Source of the DNA: Ruminococcaceae bacterium UBA1734
GTDB taxonomy: Bacteria > Bacillota > Clostridia > Oscillospirales > Acutalibacteraceae
DNA: 6,887 nt
Direction of reading: 5' to 3'
Assembly: GCA_002315765.1 (NCBI GenBank)
Contig: DCIE01000074.1
Span: 1 to 6,887, forward strand
The first letter of the stretch is position 1; each line of letters begins with the position of its first letter. The position numbers were made by a program, and so were the translations under genes. This document shows positions 1-5,633 of the stretch, piece after piece. Under the pieces are notes generated by a model. It saw only the letters and a list, made by a program, of their open reading frames with translations. It made no database searches and was not told the DNA's origin.

Positions 1-12
1 CGGTTTAAGGTT

Positions 13-40
13 ATTATACCATAAACACAGGTTTTCTCAA
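13..40 (-). promoter_or_regulatory. Leftward sigma-A promoter for a gene outside the window
   Basis: Read on the minus strand, TTGAGA (40-35, 5 of 6 to TTGACA) is followed after 16 bp by TATAAT (18-13, perfect). The -10 is preceded by TG one base away (TGGTATAAT), giving an extended -10. Transcription would start near position 6 and leave the window to the left, so the neighbouring gene is probably divergent from the AlkD-like gene. No part of that gene's coding sequence can be recognised here. Confidence 0.6.
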
Positions 41-49
41 GAAAAAATA

Positions 50-78
50 TTGTTATACCCGTCAAATAATGTTATAAT
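50..78 (+). promoter_or_regulatory. Sigma-A promoter of the AlkD-like gene
   Basis: TTGTTA (50-55, 4 of 6 to TTGACA) and a perfect TATAAT (73-78) are separated by 17 bp. The predicted start of transcription lies near 84-87, so the 5' leader would be only about 10-20 nt, depending on which start codon is used. Its -35 lies only 10 bp from the -35 of the leftward promoter, so the two promoters are back to back. Confidence 0.6.
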
Positions 79-95
79 TCTCCAATAGAAAAGGA

Positions 96-755
96 ATGAT
101 GATATTGTTAAAAAAACTTGATTGTTTAATAAGAGAAAACGAAAATAAAGAACAAGCACAAAAAATGTCGGCTTATATGAAGGATAGGTTTATCTTTGCA
201 GGTATTCCCAAGCCAAAGCTAAAGGAACTGATAAGGCCATTTTTAAAGGAAACCTCAAAGGATAAACTTGATTGGGAATTAGTGTTCGGTTTATGGGATT
301 CGGATTTTCGTGAAGCGCAGTATATTGCCCTTGAATATTTGCAAAAACATCATAAAGAATTAGTACCGGATGATATTGAAAATCTCAAAAGGCTTATAAC
401 CCGAAAATCCTGGTGGGAAACGGTTGATACAATCGACTCTTTTGTGGGAGAAATACTACTAAAAGACCAAACTCTAAAAGACACCGTGCTGGATTGGGCT
501 AACAGCGATAACATTTGGCTCAGAAGAGTGGCTATTGACTGTCAGCAAGAGTACAAAACAGATACCGACACCGATATGCTTAAAAAAATAATCGTCGCTA
601 ATCTGGGTAGCGACGAGTTCTTCATTAACAAGGCTATCGGTTGGAGCCTTAGGGATTACAGCAAGGTTAATCCCGTATGGGTTAAGACTTTTGTTGAGGA
701 GTATCGGGACAAAATGGCACCTTTAAGCATTAAAGAAGCAACAAAACTACTTTAG
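96..755 (+). CDS. alkD: AlkD-like DNA alkylation repair glycosylase
   Basis: This 219-residue, probably cytoplasmic protein belongs to the AlkD family of DNA glycosylases, built from HEAT-like helical repeats. In the characterised Bacillus enzyme the family excises positively charged alkylated bases such as N3-methyladenine and N7-methylguanine. Residues matching the known AlkD active-site set are visible: Trp107 and Asp111 in the WWETVD block (105-111), Arg144 in WLRRVAI, and Trp183 in KAIGWSLRDY. The length is close to the family norm of about 230. The start is uncertain. AAAAGGA (89-95) abuts the ATG at 96, leaving no spacer; the in-frame ATG at 99 has 3 nt and the TTG at 105 has 9 nt, so translation may begin at 99 or 105. 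It appears monocistronic. Its stop at 755 directly adjoins the stop of the convergent XRE gene, and no terminator is visible. Which alkylated bases it removes is inferred from the family. Confidence 0.88.
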   Translation: MMILLKKLDCLIRENENKEQAQKMSAYMKDRFIFAGIPKPKLKELIRPFLKETSKDKLDWELVFGLWDSDFREAQYIALEYLQKHHKELVPDDIENLKRLITRKSWWETVDTIDSFVGEILLKDQTLKDTVLDWANSDNIWLRRVAIDCQQEYKTDTDTDMLKKIIVANLGSDEFFINKAIGWSLRDYSKVNPVWVKTFVEEYRDKMAPLSIKEATKLL

Positions 756-1340
756 TTATATTCTTTTGCAAAAAAGTCCGTCTTTATTGCAGTAACAATA
801 AATATATTTAACCCATTTTGTTTTAAATCTTGCTTCGGCATTTCCCTCCGGGTAGAGTTTACATATTTCCATACGGTCGTCCGAAATGGCGGCAATAAAG
901 GATATATTATGCTTTTTTGTCATTTGGTGATTTATAGTAACATAGTATTCATCCTCCACCATTTCCACATTGATATTATGTTCTTCCTCACATTCCTCGG
1001 CAGACAAACGGGGTAAGGTAATTCCGTGGCAACTGACAAGGGAATCTCCCACACTGTAAATTATATTACCGCAAACAGGGCAAACATAAAATCCCGAACG
1101 GAGCATATTTGAGGAAATATTTGTATTGCTTATTTTTTCTCCTGACAAAAGCTCTATTGTGGAAATATTAAATATTTTAGATATAGGCTCAATAAGCGAA
1201 ATGTCGGGAAGTCCTCTTCCGTTTTCCCATTTCGAAACCGCTTTATCGGTTACTCCTAATTTTTCGGCAAGTTCACTTTGAGTAAGCCCTTGCTTTTCTC
1301 TTAATTCTTTTATGGTATTACCCGTAACATATTGATTCAT
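756..1340 (-). CDS. XRE regulator with desulfoferrodoxin (SOR)-like C-terminal domain
   Basis: The protein has 194 residues. Residues 7-61 form an XRE/Cro-type helix-turn-helix (LTQSELAEKLGV, then the recognition helix with VSKWEN). A zinc-ribbon-like stretch follows (CPVCGN, Cys87/Cys90; Cys104-His105), resembling the N-terminal desulforedoxin part of desulfoferrodoxin. Residues 118-194 resemble the superoxide reductase iron domain: His121, then HQMTKKH (His138, His144), then CNKDG (Cys184). The canonical CNxHG motif has a fourth equatorial His where this protein has Asp187. The role is therefore probably redox- or metal-responsive regulation, not certain catalysis. The start is the ATG at 1340, because GGAGGT (1353-1348) sits 7 nt upstream; the longer frame back to 1388 would run through the -35 and -10 elements. 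It is transcribed alone from its own promoter, downstream of the terminator of the GlmM-fusion gene. The domain assignment is from motif recognition; the ligand sensed and target genes are unknown. Confidence 0.82.
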   Translation of the reverse strand: MNQYVTGNTIKELREKQGLTQSELAEKLGVTDKAVSKWENGRGLPDISLIEPISKIFNISTIELLSGEKISNTNISSNMLRSGFYVCPVCGNIIYSVGDSLVSCHGITLPRLSAEECEEEHNINVEMVEDEYYVTINHQMTKKHNISFIAAISDDRMEICKLYPEGNAEARFKTKWVKYIYCYCNKDGLFCKRI

Positions 1341-1347
1341 ACTTATG

Positions 1348-1353
1348 ACCTCC
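1348..1353 (-). promoter_or_regulatory. Ribosome binding site fixing the XRE-SOR start
   Basis: GGAGGT on the minus strand lies 7 nt before the ATG at 1340. This decides the start in favour of 1340 over the longer open frame from 1388. Confidence 0.8.
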
Positions 1354-1359
1354 GAAAAC

Positions 1360-1388
1360 ATTGTAATAAACCGCACAAAATAAGTCAA
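1360..1388 (-). promoter_or_regulatory. Sigma-A promoter of the XRE-SOR regulator gene
   Basis: On the minus strand TTGACT (1388-1383, 5 of 6) and TACAAT (1365-1360, 5 of 6) are separated by 17 bp. The expected transcription start (about 1355-1351) falls in or next to the GGAGGT ribosome binding site, so the leader is very short. A second TTGACT copy lies 20 bp upstream (1408-1403), within the motif shared with the GlmM-fusion promoter. Confidence 0.65.
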
Positions 1389-1392
1389 TCTA

Positions 1393-1408
1393 TGGTTAGT
1401 AGAGTCAA
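1393..1408 (-). promoter_or_regulatory. Candidate shared regulatory motif TTGAC-N3-ACTAAC-N-A (copy 1)
   Basis: The minus strand reads TTGACTCTACTAACCA, just upstream of the XRE-SOR promoter. It matches 12 of 16 positions of the element at 3141-3126 in front of the GlmM fusion. It overlaps the T-tract of the preceding terminator. An operator role is an inference from the similarity and from the two adjacent XRE genes; no binding data are implied. Confidence 0.3.
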
Positions 1409-1436
1409 AAAAGGAACCGATTTTTTCGGTTCCTTT
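1407..1436 (-). terminator. Intrinsic terminator after the XRE-GlmM fusion gene
   Basis: A perfect 11-bp inverted repeat (AAAGGAACCGA at 1410-1420 with TCGGTTCCTTT at 1426-1436, 5-nt loop) begins 4 bases after the stop codon region of the GlmM fusion. Read on the minus strand, the GGAACCGA/TCGGTTCC core is followed by six T (1412-1407), as expected for a Rho-independent terminator of that gene. In the plus direction only three T follow, so termination there would be weak. Confidence 0.88.
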
Positions 1437-1440
1437 AATC

Positions 1441-3078
1441 TTATTTGCAATATCCTGATTTTTCTATGAGCTTTGCCACCCTGTCGGTTAAACTATCGCA
1501 AATCTTTTGACTGCTTGATTCAACCATAATTCTGATAATAGGCTCTGTTCCGCTTTCTCTCAGCAATATTCTTCCGTCCGAGCCTAATTCCTTTGAAATA
1601 GCTTCAACTTCATCTAAAATATTTTGGTCGTTAGCAACGGCGGACTTATCGACAACAGTTACATTTTTAATTGACTGCGGATACATCTTAACCGGCTCTG
1701 CCAACTCACCTAAAGTTGTCTTTTTATCTATCATTTCTTCTAAAATCATAATGGCACTTAAAATACCATCTCCGGTTGTGGAATATTTACGAACAATTAC
1801 ATGTCCCGATTGCTCTCCGCCTAAATAATAATTATTTTCCATCATAGATTCGTGGACATATCTATCACCAACGGTTGTCTGAACATATCCTATTCCGGCG
1901 TCTTCAAGCGCCCTATATAGTCCCATATTTGACATAATGGTAGTTACAACCTTGTTGCCGGGCAATAATCCCTTATCACGAAGTCTTTTACCGATAACAT
2001 AAATAATATGGTCGCCGTTTACAACATTACCGTTTTCATCAACGGCAATAAGTCTATCCGCATCGCCGTCAAAAGCAAATCCCACATCTAAATGGTTTTC
2101 CTTTACATATTTACGAAGAGAATTTATATGGGTTGAACCGGCTTGTTCATTAATGTTTATACCATCCGGATGGTCGTTAATAACATGAACATTAGCGCCA
2201 AGTGCCGAGAAAACCGAACGGGCAATCATCCAAGATGCGCCGTTTGCACAGTCGAGTGCAACAGACAAGTTACGGTAAGAATTTGCGGCAATTGAAATTA
2301 AGTAACCGACATAACGGTTTCTTCCGGCAACATGGTCAATTACCGTTCCGATTTTATTCTTATGTGCCAACGGAAGGTCGTCGCCCTCAACATCAAACTC
2401 CGAAAGGTCGCCGTCTATGTATTTTTCAATCAGGGACAATGTATAATCGTCCATCTTTTCACCCATACGGTTAAGAAGTTTAATTCCGTTATCGTAATAA
2501 GGATTATGGGAAGCGGAAATCATAATTCCGCAATCAAAACCGTCCTGTCTTACAACATAAGAAACACTGGGGGTTGTGGTAACATGAAGCATATAGGCGT
2601 CTGCACCCGAGGATGTAACACCTGCAACAATGGCATATTCAAACATATAACTTGAACGGCGGGTGTCTTTACCAATTACTATTCTTGCTCTGCGATTAGT
2701 ATTTCCCGACATATTGTTAGAATAATACCAACCTAAAAATCTACCGATTTTGAAGGCATGCATAGCATTCAAATTTTCATTTGCCTCACCTCTGAATCCA
2801 TCGGTACCGAAATATTTTCCGTTAAAGGAAATGGATTCTTTCGGCTTAAACAGTGTTTCCGTATATGAAGGCTCTAAGGGGATTTCATCACGGAGCATAT
2901 CATCAATGGAAACATTAAATATAGTTGCCAACTGAATTATTTTGCTTATCTCGGGAACCGACACATCGGATTCCCATTTTGAAACCGATTGTCTTGAAAC
3001 TTCCAGTTGTTCGGAAAGTTGCTCTTGGGAAAGTTGCAAAGAGTTGCGAAGTATTGCAATTTTTTGTCCTAAAGTCAT
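1441..3078 (-). CDS. glmM: XRE helix-turn-helix fused to GlmM-type phosphoglucosamine mutase
   Basis: This 545-residue protein has two parts. Residues 1-62 are an XRE DNA-binding domain (LSQEQLSEQLEV turn, recognition helix with VSKWES). After a linker of about 25 residues, residues 87-545 form a complete alpha-D-phosphohexomutase of the GlmM type, which interconverts glucosamine-6-phosphate and glucosamine-1-phosphate on the way to UDP-GlcNAc and peptidoglycan. All four signatures are intact: KYFGTDGFRG (88-97); ISASHNP with the phosphorylated Ser190; the metal loop DGDADR (Asp337, Asp339, Asp341); and GGEQSGH (420-426) for sugar binding. A C-terminal phosphate loop RESGTEP (507-513) is also present. 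The mutase part is about 460 residues, full length for GlmM (about 450). GGAGGA (3091-3086) lies 7 nt before the ATG at 3078, and no ATG or ribosome site precedes the mutase part, so the fusion is translated as one chain. The amino-sugar specificity is inferred from motifs; another hexose phosphate is possible. Confidence 0.88.
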   Translation of the reverse strand: MTLGQKIAILRNSLQLSQEQLSEQLEVSRQSVSKWESDVSVPEISKIIQLATIFNVSIDDMLRDEIPLEPSYTETLFKPKESISFNGKYFGTDGFRGEANENLNAMHAFKIGRFLGWYYSNNMSGNTNRRARIVIGKDTRRSSYMFEYAIVAGVTSSGADAYMLHVTTTPSVSYVVRQDGFDCGIMISASHNPYYDNGIKLLNRMGEKMDDYTLSLIEKYIDGDLSEFDVEGDDLPLAHKNKIGTVIDHVAGRNRYVGYLISIAANSYRNLSVALDCANGASWMIARSVFSALGANVHVINDHPDGININEQAGSTHINSLRKYVKENHLDVGFAFDGDADRLIAVDENGNVVNGDHIIYVIGKRLRDKGLLPGNKVVTTIMSNMGLYRALEDAGIGYVQTTVGDRYVHESMMENNYYLGGEQSGHVIVRKYSTTGDGILSAIMILEEMIDKKTTLGELAEPVKMYPQSIKNVTVVDKSAVANDQNILDEVEAISKELGSDGRILLRESGTEPIIRIMVESSSQKICDSLTDRVAKLIEKSGYCK

Positions 3079-3085
3079 ATAATTG

Positions 3086-3091
3086 TCCTCC
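3086..3091 (-). promoter_or_regulatory. Ribosome binding site of the XRE-GlmM fusion
   Basis: GGAGGA on the minus strand lies 7 nt before the ATG at 3078. It supports translation starting at the helix-turn-helix and not at the mutase domain. Confidence 0.8.
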
Positions 3092-3112
3092 GATTAATTA
3101 TTTATATTTAAA

Positions 3113-3141
3113 ATTATATGACATTTCGTTAGTTTTGTCAA
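3113..3141 (-). promoter_or_regulatory. Perfect-consensus sigma-A promoter of the XRE-GlmM fusion
   Basis: The minus strand has TTGACA (3141-3136) and TATAAT (3118-3113), both 6 of 6, with an ideal 17-bp spacer. It lies in the 73-bp gap after spoIIE, and the -35 starts 11 bp past the spoIIE stop codon. So perfect a promoter should be strong unless repressed. Confidence 0.8.
3119..3141 (-). promoter_or_regulatory. Candidate operator: TGACA-N12-TGTCA plus shared motif (copy 2)
   Basis: On the minus strand TGACA (3140-3136) and TGTCA (3123-3119) form a 5-bp inverted repeat with 12 bases between the arms. It covers the -35 and the spacer up to the -10. The overlapping sequence TTGACAAAACTAACGA (3141-3126) matches the element upstream of the XRE-SOR gene at 12 of 16 positions. 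The position would suit repression by an XRE protein, possibly the encoded fusion itself. Part of the match is simply the -35 consensus, so this is tentative. Confidence 0.3.
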
Positions 3142-3151
3142 CCAAAAGTTG

Positions 3152-5458
3152 CTATGACGCTTTGTTTATTATTGCAACCGCTACTGTTATATCGTCGGGT
3201 TTTCCTTCGTATTGCCGTTTTTTCGCTATTTTACAGATGTTTTTGGCGAGTTGTTGCGCCGTACCGTCTCTAAACGCCTCCACCTCAGCCATTATCCAAT
3301 CCGTTCCGTCAGCGGTTGCACCATCACTACACAATACCACAATATCCCCACTTTTAAGCCTTATTTTTGCAGTATCAAACCCAATATTCTCAAGTATTCC
3401 TATGGGCAAAGAGGCACTTTGGGCTTTACCGCAACTGCCGTTGCGCCTGATTATTGTCGGGGCGGCACCGGCTTTATATAACTGAAGCTGTGCATTAAAT
3501 AAATCTATACTGGCAATATCAAGTGTTGCCGAGGATTCATCACTCGACTTAAAAAGCATAGAGGAGTTAAGTAAATTAATAGAACAGTCATATCCGAAAC
3601 CGGCTTTAATTAATTGCGCCATCAGTCCCGATGCCATGGCTCCGTCTACTGCCGCCCTACCACCGGTTCCCATTCCGTCACTCAAAATCATTATGCTATG
3701 TCCTTTTCCGTCATTAAAACAGTTTACCGCATCTCCGCATACGGAATTTTCGGTTGCGGAAATACTGAAGGTTCCAACATCCGCCTTGAATTTTGTTTGC
3801 TCAAACAAGGAAATGTACTCGTAATCTCCCACCCTGGTAACCGTAGGAACATCAAAAACAAGTTCTCCTGCGATTGAAGCTATTTTCATAATTTGTCTCT
3901 TGTTAATAATCAAATCGGGAGTTCTTTTGATTTTAAGTGTAACGGTTGTTCTTCCGTACTTATCCGTCTTTGCTTCCGCCTCCTCGGTATAAATATCTAT
4001 GCCCTTTAAAGCGGATGCAATATTAGTTGCCATTGACGAATTAAAACAGTCATCTCTATCAAACTCATTTGCCAATTGAAGTAGCATATCCGAAATACCT
4101 GCAAATTGATTACAAACAACACTTCTTACCTCTTCAATTCTGTTTTCTGCCGCTAAACATTTTGAATATTCGGTATATTCCTTTATGGCAATAGTATTCA
4201 ATTTATCAAACCTAACACATCTTCCCTTCAAATCATGCACCGTTGGTGTATATTCCTCATCAATACCCTTTAAGGATTTTGTCATCATTAGTATGGCATC
4301 TATGGTTATATTTCGCTTTCTCTCCCAGCAAAGGGATTTATCTTTACATCCTTTACAGGTTTTCTTTTCTATATTATTTATTACCTCTCCGAAATTCGGT
4401 GTATTGATTTTTGAGAGCTGTTTTGAAACATTCTCGGTGGTTTGAGATATTTGGAGCAGTGCGGCAGATGCCATATTCAGCCTTAAATGCATAGATTTTT
4501 TCATTCCGCTGTTTTCCACGATTTTAGGTCCCAGTGCAAAAAGTCTTCCGAAATATGTACCAAAGCTTTTAGGCATAAAAAAGAATGCGATACTTCCTAT
4601 AATCACCTCAGCAAACCCCTTAACAAACGAATCGTTAAATCCCGAGATGCTTTGGTCGACTATATACGCACCTAAAATTGCGGCAGCCTGTGCATACCTG
4701 CCTAAAGGGGCAAATATTCCCGAAACCAATCCGCCTAAAGAATATGCAAAATAGGGTGTATTATAACTTCCCGACAAAGATGCAGAAAAGGATAATACAA
4801 TTCCACCAACGGCACCTGATACTATACCGCCGTATTTAGAAACAATTAAAAGTAAAAGAATACCGGATATTTTTCCTAAAGAAACTCCGTAAAATGATAT
4901 TCTTTCTAATCCGATAATAAAAATGTCAATGGTTATAAGAAGAGATGCCATATCCTCGGCAGAAAGCAGGGTAAAATCACTTTCCAGCACCTTAATGCTT
5001 TTTGAAACAAAATATGCTCCTGCACCTGCCAAAAAACTTTCACAAAGAAATGCCGCCGTATCAGAGGGTGTTCCGCTAAGGGTAAGCACATTTGTAATTC
5101 CGCTTGAAAGCAGGGTTATCCCTCCCGAGAAAATGGGATTTTCACTTATTTTCTTATACGGTGCAACCATAAATTTAATTGCAATAACGGCGAAAAGTGC
5201 CGCCAAATATCTAAATCCGTTACCGCTGACAGTAGGAAACAGATATCCGAAAAACACACCTGCCGCAACCGAAGGAGAATAGTATCCGGTGGCACCCGCA
5301 ACAAAAGACAGTCCAAACGGCAACATTATTTCTCTTACGGGTGCTTTCGCCGCCGCAAATCCTAAAAATCCCATTAACAAATGCTTAAAAACCGTCTCTA
5401 TCATATCAGTTTTGGAAAGTAGGGATTCACTTACTCTGTAATTCACTCGTTCTTTCAA
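3152..5458 (-). CDS. spoIIE: Stage II sporulation protein E (SpoIIE), PP2C-type phosphatase
   Basis: SpoIIE is the septal membrane phosphatase that dephosphorylates the anti-anti-sigma factor SpoIIAA and so releases sigma-F in the forespore; it also interacts with FtsZ at the polar septum. This 768-residue copy (827 in Bacillus subtilis) has the expected three parts. About ten hydrophobic membrane segments lie within residues 28-297. A central soluble region spans about 300-555 and contains a conserved-looking Cys cluster (Cys368, Cys371, Cys377, followed by Trp). The C-terminal PP2C domain spans about 556-768, with acidic metal-site motifs at Asp576 (CGDAV), Asp594 (LSDGMGTG), Asp712 (CSDG) and Asp755-Asp756 (PDDIT). 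Translation starts at TTG: an in-frame stop lies three codons upstream, no ATG lies between, and GGCGGTGA is 6-7 nt before it. Downstream comes the GlmM-fusion promoter with no hairpin terminator, so read-through is possible. The Bacillus neighbours (tilS, hpt, ftsH) are absent. Confidence 0.95.
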   Translation of the reverse strand: MKERVNYRVSESLLSKTDMIETVFKHLLMGFLGFAAAKAPVREIMLPFGLSFVAGATGYYSPSVAAGVFFGYLFPTVSGNGFRYLAALFAVIAIKFMVAPYKKISENPIFSGGITLLSSGITNVLTLSGTPSDTAAFLCESFLAGAGAYFVSKSIKVLESDFTLLSAEDMASLLITIDIFIIGLERISFYGVSLGKISGILLLLIVSKYGGIVSGAVGGIVLSFSASLSGSYNTPYFAYSLGGLVSGIFAPLGRYAQAAAILGAYIVDQSISGFNDSFVKGFAEVIIGSIAFFFMPKSFGTYFGRLFALGPKIVENSGMKKSMHLRLNMASAALLQISQTTENVSKQLSKINTPNFGEVINNIEKKTCKGCKDKSLCWERKRNITIDAILMMTKSLKGIDEEYTPTVHDLKGRCVRFDKLNTIAIKEYTEYSKCLAAENRIEEVRSVVCNQFAGISDMLLQLANEFDRDDCFNSSMATNIASALKGIDIYTEEAEAKTDKYGRTTVTLKIKRTPDLIINKRQIMKIASIAGELVFDVPTVTRVGDYEYISLFEQTKFKADVGTFSISATENSVCGDAVNCFNDGKGHSIMILSDGMGTGGRAAVDGAMASGLMAQLIKAGFGYDCSINLLNSSMLFKSSDESSATLDIASIDLFNAQLQLYKAGAAPTIIRRNGSCGKAQSASLPIGILENIGFDTAKIRLKSGDIVVLCSDGATADGTDWIMAEVEAFRDGTAQQLAKNICKIAKKRQYEGKPDDITVAVAIINKAS

Positions 5459-5464
5459 AATGAT

Positions 5465-5472
5465 TCACCGCC
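5465..5472 (-). promoter_or_regulatory. Ribosome binding site defining the TTG start of spoIIE
   Basis: GGCGGTGA on the minus strand differs by one base from GGAGGTGA and ends 6 nt before the TTG at 5458. The frame is closed by TGA at 5467-5465, leaving only ATC, ATT and TTG codons near the site, so TTG is the only credible start. Confidence 0.65.
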
Positions 5473-5505
5473 GTTATTATGAGTATAGTCTTGTCCCTTA
5501 AAGTT

Positions 5506-5539
5506 ATTATATAACCGTAGCGCCGTATTTTTTGTCATT
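5506..5539 (-). promoter_or_regulatory. Candidate Spo0A-dependent spoIIE promoter with 21-bp spacer and 0A-like box
   Basis: The minus strand has a perfect TATAAT (5511-5506). Upstream is ATGACA (5538-5533, 5 of 6 to TTGACA), but the spacer is 21 bp, not 17. The Bacillus spoIIE promoter is known for 21-bp spacing and activation by phosphorylated Spo0A. Here AATGACAAA (5539-5531) overlaps the -35-like element and matches the 0A box (TTYGACAAA) at 7 of 9 positions. The expected start of transcription is near 5499, leaving about a 40-nt leader. The hexamers are seen directly; Spo0A control is inferred. Confidence 0.5.
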
Positions 5540-5580
5540 ATCTAATGTTGAAAGAAATAATTTTCAGTCGTAAAAACAAA

Positions 5581-5610
5581 TGAATATTATTTAATTTATG
5601 TGTAAAAATA
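5581..5610 (+). promoter_or_regulatory. Candidate sigma-G-type promoter of sleB
   Basis: TGAATA (5581-5586) fits the sigma-G -35 consensus (GHATR). After 17 bp comes AAAAATA (5604-5610), which matches 5 of 7 positions of the -10 pattern CATAMTA. The predicted transcript would start near 5616-5617, just at the ribosome site. In B. subtilis sleB is forespore-expressed under sigma-G, which makes this plausible. A competing sigma-A reading is TTGAAA (5548-5553), 17 bp, TAAAAA (5571-5576). Confidence 0.35.
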
Positions 5611-5633
5611 TTACCAAAGGTGGTATTTATTAT

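Noticed and set aside
721..735. Perfect inverted repeat CTTTAA-gca-TTAAAG as terminator of the AlkD-like gene
   Set aside because: The stem is only 6 bp and AT-rich, lies inside the coding region and is not followed by a T-run.
1341..1388. Upstream extension of the XRE-SOR frame to position 1388
   Set aside because: The extension would cover the -35 and -10 elements and bypass the strong GGAGGT site before the ATG at 1340.
2880..2905. Internal start giving a stand-alone GlmM (Met61 of the fusion)
   Set aside because: There is no Shine-Dalgarno sequence upstream of this ATG, and no start codon lies at the usual GlmM N-terminus near residue 87.
2202..3485. Several plus-strand open frames opposite the GlmM fusion and the spoIIE 3' end, up to 186 codons
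   Set aside because: They lie antisense to well-supported genes, have no recognisable domain, and their starts lack ribosome binding sites.
3614..5282. Plus-strand open frames opposite spoIIE
   Set aside because: They are shadows of a strongly conserved coding sequence; their compositions resemble reverse complements of membrane and PP2C segments.
5598..5633. Longer sleB start at 5598
   Set aside because: There is no ribosome site before it, and it would put 12 polar residues ahead of a clean signal peptide; AAAGGTGG fits the start at 5634.
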